The notes beneath the pieces were generated by a model that had not been told where the DNA came from, did no database searches, and saw only the letters and a program-made list of their open reading frames with translations. A stretch of DNA of 64,000 nt from Brevibacillus brevis (lineage in GTDB: Bacteria > Bacillota > Bacilli > Brevibacillales > Brevibacillaceae), in contig NZ_CP030117.1 of the NCBI RefSeq assembly GCF_001039275.2, forward strand, positions 2,914,001 to 2,978,000. Reading direction: 5' to 3'. Below, piece after piece: positions 59,466 to 64,000 of the stretch. The translations under genes were made by a program, and so were the position numbers. Numbering within the stretch: position 1 is the first letter of the stretch; each line of letters opens with the position of its first letter.

Positions 59466-60614
59466 ATGATGGAGAAAGTACACTGGCGAGATATAAAGAA
59501 GTACATAATGATCGCGACTTACACCGTATTACTGTTTGCTGTGGTCTGGAATTTCCCTTCTGTAAAGTCATTTATCTATGAAATATTTGACTTATTAGAT
59601 CCTGTGATTTATGGGATCGCCATTGCTTACATCTTGAACATTTTAATGAGATTTTATGAAGAAAGACTTTTCTCGCCTCTTAACCGCAGTAACAATCGAA
59701 TCTGGTCAAAAGTAAGACGTCCTTTTTCGATCCTGTTAACTTTGGCGACTGTCCTGGTATTTTTTACATTTCTTATGTGGTTTATTGTCCCTCAGCTTCT
59801 CACGAGTATTTCCATGCTTGCCGCAAGTATTCCGAATGACATGCAATCGTTAAAGGCTTTCGTTGATGGTTTTGCAGAGAGGTTTAACTTGTCCGGCGAT
59901 TTATGGAATACACTTATGGAGAAGTGGAATGAAATTGTAAATAAGTTAGGCCATTTTTTCCTGACTTCCATCCCTGTATTACTGACGTACACGAAAATGT
60001 TTACCGTTAGCTTTATCGATGTCATCATGGGGTTGATGTTGTCCGTCTATTTGCTCCTCTATAAGGAAAAGCTGACGCTCATTGCGAAAAAACTCGTTTA
60101 TGCCTATTCGTCAAAAGCAAAGGCGGATCGAGTTGTAGAAATTGGACAAATCACAAACCGCGCATTTAGTGGCTTTATCTCAGGCCAGCTAACAGAGGCG
60201 CTCATTCTTGGCGGGCTTTGTTTTGTAGGGATGTGGGCATTTAATATGCCGTATGCACTACTTGTGAGTGTGATCATTGGCGTAACGAGCATCATTCCGA
60301 TTTTTGGTGCTTATATCGGGACGATTCCGAGTGCCTTTATTATTTTAATGATCGATCCAGTGAAGGCTATTTGGTTCATTGTCTTTATTCTTGTCTTGCA
60401 GCAAATTGAAGGTAATTTTATCTATCCAAGAGTGGTAGGGAATTCAATCGGATTGGATGGCTTATGGGTGATCGCAGCCTTATTGGTTGGCGGAGCATTG
60501 TTCGGGTTGATGGGAATGCTGCTTGGAATCCCTGCTTTTGCCGTCGTATATACGCTTGTCAGAAGTACGACGAACAAGCGACTGAAGGACAAGAATATCT
60601 TCCTGAAAGAATAG
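59466..60614 (+). CDS. AI-2E/PerM family membrane permease (UPF0118)
   Basis: 382 residues from ATG 59466 (or 59469); AGGAG lies eleven bases upstream. About eight membrane helices: two near the N-terminus (YTVLLFAVVWNFPSV, PVIYGIAIAYILNIL), a long middle region with amphipathic helices, and a hydrophobic C-terminal half carrying the family core (ITNRAFSGFISGQLTEALIL, GVTSIIPIFGAYIGTIPSAF, QQIEGNFIYPRVVGNSIGL). Members include TqsA and YtvI; proposed roles are export of small molecules or Na+/H+ exchange. Single-gene unit between terminators. Confidence 0.9.
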   Translation: MMEKVHWRDIKKYIMIATYTVLLFAVVWNFPSVKSFIYEIFDLLDPVIYGIAIAYILNILMRFYEERLFSPLNRSNNRIWSKVRRPFSILLTLATVLVFFTFLMWFIVPQLLTSISMLAASIPNDMQSLKAFVDGFAERFNLSGDLWNTLMEKWNEIVNKLGHFFLTSIPVLLTYTKMFTVSFIDVIMGLMLSVYLLLYKEKLTLIAKKLVYAYSSKAKADRVVEIGQITNRAFSGFISGQLTEALILGGLCFVGMWAFNMPYALLVSVIIGVTSIIPIFGAYIGTIPSAFIILMIDPVKAIWFIVFILVLQQIEGNFIYPRVVGNSIGLDGLWVIAALLVGGALFGLMGMLLGIPAFAVVYTLVRSTTNKRLKDKNIFLKE

Positions 60615-60652
60615 GTGTCCACCGTTTCGATTCCACAATGAAGTCGTAAATC

Positions 60653-60699
60653 AAAAGGCTCACACTTTCGAATGAAACCAGAAAGTGTGAGCCTTTTTT
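60653..60699 (+). terminator. Intrinsic terminator of the AI-2E permease gene
   Basis: GGCTCACACTTTC (60657-60669) pairs perfectly with GAAAGTGTGAGCC (60681-60693), then TTTTTT. Confidence 0.92.
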
Positions 60700-61321
60700 G
60701 TAGGGATTGAAGAAGGGTTTGGGTAAAAAGTAACACAATTAACAAAAAATCCCTATTTTTTAACTGATTTCCAAAACACTCTCTGTTATAATGAATAACA
60801 GTTTCTCGAACAGGTGCATATGAATACGTTATTCTGCTGGATTGTAAGGAGGTGTGCAGGCCAGCACATTTGTTTTCAGGTAATGTATTTTTTCCGTTCG
60901 AAATGGTCGGGAATCATGTCCTGAATCCATTAGGCTAGAGTATCAGTGCACATGCTTTGACCAAGATATGGAAGGTGACTTTTGTCCTGAAAACCGCTTT
61001 GAGTAAACAGGGAATTATTCCCATTGTGAAAAAATGTAAAATCGCGGAAAATTTGTAGGTGAAAATTGGTTCATGACCATAGTAATATGAAATTGGGTAA
61101 TACTTACAAAAAAGATACAAAAACCCACATATTTTGTTACATTTGCCCATTATATTAAATGGTGTTGATGAGGAATTTCCAATGTGAGCCATTCGTCACT
61201 GATGCTTCATCTTCAGAGTTAGCAGACCATTTCCTTGTAGTGTCGTTCACTTGTTTGGCCATCACATTGTATTGTCACACTTCATGATAGACAAAAGTTT
61301 GCCAATTATCGGAGGGGACAT
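60700..61321 (+). promoter_or_regulatory. Long AT-rich leader and control region of the synthetase operon
   Basis: No structural gene. Holds the promoter at 60764, an ATG 60820 with AGGTG upstream opening a 34-residue frame to TGA 60922-60924 (MNTLFCWIVRRCAG...), and an isolated AAGGAGGTG near 60846 with no clear start. From 61000 to 61180 it is AT-rich with A-runs, as expected for an AbrB-bound region. The synthetase has its own GGAGGGG five bases before ATG 61322. A long untranslated leader is also described for tycA in Brevibacillus. Confidence 0.55.
60764..60792 (+). promoter_or_regulatory. Candidate promoter of the synthetase operon
   Basis: CTGATT (60764-60769), 17 bp, TATAAT (60787-60792). 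A start near 60800 would give a leader of about 520 nt before tycA. Surrounding AT-rich runs fit known AbrB control of tyrocidine synthesis, but no exact AbrB site can be defined by eye. Confidence 0.5.
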
Positions 61322-64000
61322 ATGTTAGCAAATCAGGCCAATCTTATCGACTTGGAGTGGGAAAAAGAACAGGTAGCTTTGTTTAATGATACAAAGGCTG
61401 AATATCCACAGGATAAGTCGATTCATCAGTTGTTCGAGGAACAGGCAGAAGCTGTGCCACACCGAGTTGCCATCGTTTATGAAAATGAGCGCTTGACTTA
61501 CCAAGAGCTCAACCGAAAAGCCAACCAATTGGCAAGAGCCCTGATTGAAAAAGGGATTACAAGAGATAGCATTGTCGGTGTGATGATGGAGAAATCCATT
61601 GAAACTGTGACAGCTATTCTTGCCATCCTCAAGGCTGGCGGAGCGTATGTTCCTATCGATATCGAATATCCCCGAGATCGGATTCAATATATCCTGCAAG
61701 ACAGTCAAACGAAAATCGTCATCACTCAGAAAAAAGTCAGCCAACTTGTTTATGACGTCGGATACCGTGGACCTGTAGTCGTACTTGAGGAAGAACATCT
61801 GGATTCTCGCGCAGATTCCAATCTTCACTTGCCAAGCAAACCTACTGACATGGCGTATGTCATCTACACTTCAGGTACAACCGGCAAGCCGAAAGGAACC
61901 ATGCTGGAGCATAAAGGGATCGCTAATTTGCAATCATTCTTTCAAAATGCATTCGGTGTAACACCTGCAGACAGGATTGGACAGTTTGCCAGCATGTCTT
62001 TTGATGCATCGGTATGGGAAATGTTCATGGCTTTACTAACCGGTGCCAGCCTCTACGTCCTTTCGAAACAGACGATTCATGATTTCATCAGTTTTGAAAA
62101 CTATTTGAATGAAAATGAATTGACCATCATCACGTTGCCACCCACATATTTGACTCACCTCAACCCAGATCATATTACTTCACTTCGCATCATGATTACG
62201 GCAGGTTCTGCTGCCAACTTCCCTTTAGTAAATAGATGGAAAAACAAAGTCCGATACGTGAATGCATACGGACCTACGGAAACAAGCATTTGCGCGACGA
62301 TTTGGGAGGCACCTTCCAATGTGCTCGTCAACCAAACGATCCCAATCGGCAAACCGATTCAAAATACGTCCGCGTATATTGTCAATGAAGAGCTTCAATT
62401 ACAGCCAATTGGCAGTGAAGGCGAATTATGCATAGGTGGAGTAGGCTTAGCCAGAGGATATTGGAATCGCCCGGATTTGACCGCAGAAAAATTTGTAGAT
62501 AATCCGTTCGTACCAGGAGAGAAGATGTACAGGACAGGAGATCTGGCCAAATGGTTGCCGAATGGAGAAATCGAGTTTCTCGGCAGAATCGACCATCAGG
62601 TGAAAATCAGGGGTCATCGGATTGAGTTAGGAGAAATCGAGTCCGTTTTGCTGAAACATGAACAAATAAAAGAGGCAGTGGTAATCGCTAGAGAAGACCA
62701 ACACGCTCAACCCTATTTGTGCGCTTATTTTATTTCGCCAGAGGAAGTAACACCTGCGCAGATCAGAGAATTTGCCGCTCAAAAGCTTCCTGCGTACATG
62801 CTCCCTTCGTATTTCGTGAAGCTGGATAAAATGCCGCTTACGCCGAATGACAAAATTGATCGCAAAGCATTGCCAGAACCCGATGTTGCTGCTGAGACAA
62901 ATCCTGCATACGAACCTCCCAGAAATCAGACAGAATCGATTCTCGCAACCGTGTGGCAAGAGGTATTGGGAATTGAGAAAATTGGGATTCGCGACAATTT
63001 TTACTCACTCGGTGGGGATTCCATTCAAGCGATCCAGGTCGCTGCTCGTTTGCATGCCTATCAACTAAAGCTAGACACGAAAGATTTGCTGAATTACCCG
63101 ACCATTTCCCAGGTTGCTCTCTATGTTAAAAATACGACGAGGAGAAGCGAGCAGGGAATTATCGAAGGCCCTGTTACCTTAACGCCCATTCAACAATGGT
63201 TCTTTGAAAAGAACTTTACGAATATGTTCCATTGGAATCAATCGTATGTATTGTATCGCGAACAGGGATTTGATCCTGAAGCCATCCAACAGGCCTTGGA
63301 TAAAATTCTTTCACATCATGACGCACTACGCATGGTCTATCGGAACGAGAATGGGAGAATCGTACAACAAAATCGTGGGTTGGATAGCGAATTATACCAT
63401 TTCCTTCAATATGATTTGACCTCGCATTCGGATGTCCAGCAAGCAATCGAAGAAGAGACAAAACGATTGCATGGCAGCATGAATTTACAAGAGGGACAGT
63501 TGGTGAAGGCAGCCTTGTTCCACACGCTCCAAGGCGATCATTTGTTTTTGGCCATCCATCATTTAGTCATGGATGGAATCTCTTGGCGCATTCTGTTTGA
63601 GGATCTAGCAACTGCATACAGTCAGGTACTAGGAGGAAAAGAAATCGTTCTCCCAGAAAAAACGGATTCTTTTAAAAATTGGGCAGTGTGGTTGAACGAG
63701 TATGCGAATAGTGATGAGTTGATGAGCGAAATCCCGTATTGGGAGAATCTTGAATCAGGAGCTAGGAATGCTTCCCTTCCGAAGGACTATGAAACGGTGG
63801 GCTGCAAACAGAAGAGTATCCGCAACATACAGGTCGGATTGCTAGCAGAGGAAACCGAACAATTGTTGAAGCAGGCAAATTCTGCTTATCAAACAGAAAT
63901 CAATGATTTGTTACTGGCAGCGTTGGGGCTGGCCGTTGCAGAGTGGAGCGGGCTTGACCAAATCGTGATTAATCTGGAAGGGCACGGGCGCGAGGATGTG
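61322..64000 (+). CDS. tycA: Tyrocidine-type peptide synthetase module 1 (A-PCP-E), 5' part
   Basis: Frame open from ATG 61322 (GGAGGGG upstream) to the window edge; 893 codons, with the remaining E domain outside. A domain about 20-530: [79 protein letters not shown]. Reading the specificity positions gives Asp228, Ala229, Trp232, then Thr, Ile, Ala, Ala, Ile and a C-terminal Lys: the phenylalanine code of TycA and GrsA. PCP about 535-605 with phosphopantetheine Ser567 in GGDSIQAI. E domain from about 620, with HHLVMDG at 746. No condensation domain precedes it, so it is an initiation module that makes D-Phe. The closest family member is TycA. Later modules are not in the window. Confidence 0.93.
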   Translation, partial: MLANQANLIDLEWEKEQVALFNDTKAEYPQDKSIHQLFEEQAEAVPHRVAIVYENERLTYQELNRKANQLARALIEKGITRDSIVGVMMEKSIETVTAILAILKAGGAYVPIDIEYPRDRIQYILQDSQTKIVITQKKVSQLVYDVGYRGPVVVLEEEHLDSRADSNLHLPSKPTDMAYVIYTSGTTGKPKGTMLEHKGIANLQSFFQNAFGVTPADRIGQFASMSFDASVWEMFMALLTGASLYVLSKQTIHDFISFENYLNENELTIITLPPTYLTHLNPDHITSLRIMITAGSAANFPLVNRWKNKVRYVNAYGPTETSICATIWEAPSNVLVNQTIPIGKPIQNTSAYIVNEELQLQPIGSEGELCIGGVGLARGYWNRPDLTAEKFVDNPFVPGEKMYRTGDLAKWLPNGEIEFLGRIDHQVKIRGHRIELGEIESVLLKHEQIKEAVVIAREDQHAQPYLCAYFISPEEVTPAQIREFAAQKLPAYMLPSYFVKLDKMPLTPNDKIDRKALPEPDVAAETNPAYEPPRNQTESILATVWQEVLGIEKIGIRDNFYSLGGDSIQAIQVAARLHAYQLKLDTKDLLNYPTISQVALYVKNTTRRSEQGIIEGPVTLTPIQQWFFEKNFTNMFHWNQSYVLYREQGFDPEAIQQALDKILSHHDALRMVYRNENGRIVQQNRGLDSELYHFLQYDLTSHSDVQQAIEEETKRLHGSMNLQEGQLVKAALFHTLQGDHLFLAIHHLVMDGISWRILFEDLATAYSQVLGGKEIVLPEKTDSFKNWAVWLNEYANSDELMSEIPYWENLESGARNASLPKDYETVGCKQKSIRNIQVGLLAEETEQLLKQANSAYQTEINDLLLAALGLAVAEWSGLDQIVINLEGHGREDV

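Noticed and set aside
59378..59581. 67-codon frame overlapping the start of the AI-2E permease
   Set aside because: It overlaps the permease in another frame for over 100 bases, has no family resemblance, and its start lacks a ribosome binding site.
61325..61828. Minus-strand open frame of 167 codons inside the synthetase gene
   Set aside because: It is antisense to the conserved adenylation domain, has no recognisable family and no ribosome binding site; a shadow of the synthetase codons.
1..64000. CRISPR arrays, tRNA or rRNA genes, complete insertion sequences
   Set aside because: None was seen: no evenly spaced repeats, no tRNA cloverleaf or CCA-ended stretch, and no transposase. The tRNA-like part near 53690-53949 is the T-box leader of tyrS.

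Overview
The window looks like chromosomal DNA of a Brevibacillus (Bacillota, Paenibacillaceae). The best taxonomic marker is the gene that runs off the right edge: the first module of a tyrocidine-type peptide synthetase (adenylation, carrier and epimerisation domains, phenylalanine code). Strong AGGAGG ribosome binding sites, frequent GTG/TTG starts, T-box control of tyrS, intrinsic terminators and sigma-54 (-24/-12) promoters fit a spore-forming low-to-mid GC Gram-positive.

Layout. (1) 1-7236: beta-oxidation cluster A (end of a family III CoA-transferase, SCP-X thiolase, two acyl-CoA dehydrogenases, two broken MaoC-like genes, a short-chain dehydrogenase stub, a membrane ETF:menaquinone oxidoreductase). 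Its thiolase is preceded by a near-perfect sigma-54 promoter. (2) 7293-14852: a catechol-dioxygenase-like VOC protein, an unknown secreted protein, an ABC-F ribosome protection gene behind a transcription attenuator, a RibD/DHFR-fold reductase, a DHH phosphoesterase and a sigma-54 activator. (3) 15027-22573: a sigma-54-promoted peptide ABC transporter with an M20 peptidase; one permease carries a large extracellular Ig-like insertion. (4) 22748-25338: a small lipoprotein, an SRPBCC/ArsR pair and a LysR regulator. (5) 25616-36095: enoyl-CoA hydratase, two AMP-forming acyl-CoA ligases and beta-oxidation cluster B, an intact paralogue of much of cluster A. (6) 36164-45100: a LuxR-type regulator divergent from an operon of esterase, two secreted DUF1254/DUF1214 proteins, Baeyer-Villiger monooxygenase, aldehyde dehydrogenase and alcohol dehydrogenase. 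(7) 45462-52493: SelO AMPylase, an unknown gene, a kinase-HD end-healing protein with a minimal RNA ligase, and a Sufu/DUF6138-like pair. (8) 52502-61321: an ABC-F pseudogene that keeps its promoter and structured leader, T-box-tyrS, a secreted protein, a MarR/MFS pair, an AI-2E family permease and the long leader of the tyrocidine-type operon. (9) 61322-64000: the synthetase.

How it may work together (inference). Regions 1, 5 and 6 read as one catabolic island. An alcohol is oxidised to a ketone, a Baeyer-Villiger enzyme inserts oxygen, an esterase opens the ester or lactone, dehydrogenases make the acid, ligases form the CoA ester, and the thiolase clusters shorten it, with electrons passing to menaquinone through the membrane oxidoreductase. 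The substrate cannot be read from sequence. Cluster A has lost three steps that cluster B still encodes, and the two clusters have different promoters.

The items most worth following up are the kinase-HD/RNA-ligase operon, the permease with the Ig-like insertion, the DUF1254 pair in the Baeyer-Villiger operon, and the promoter change between the two beta-oxidation clusters.
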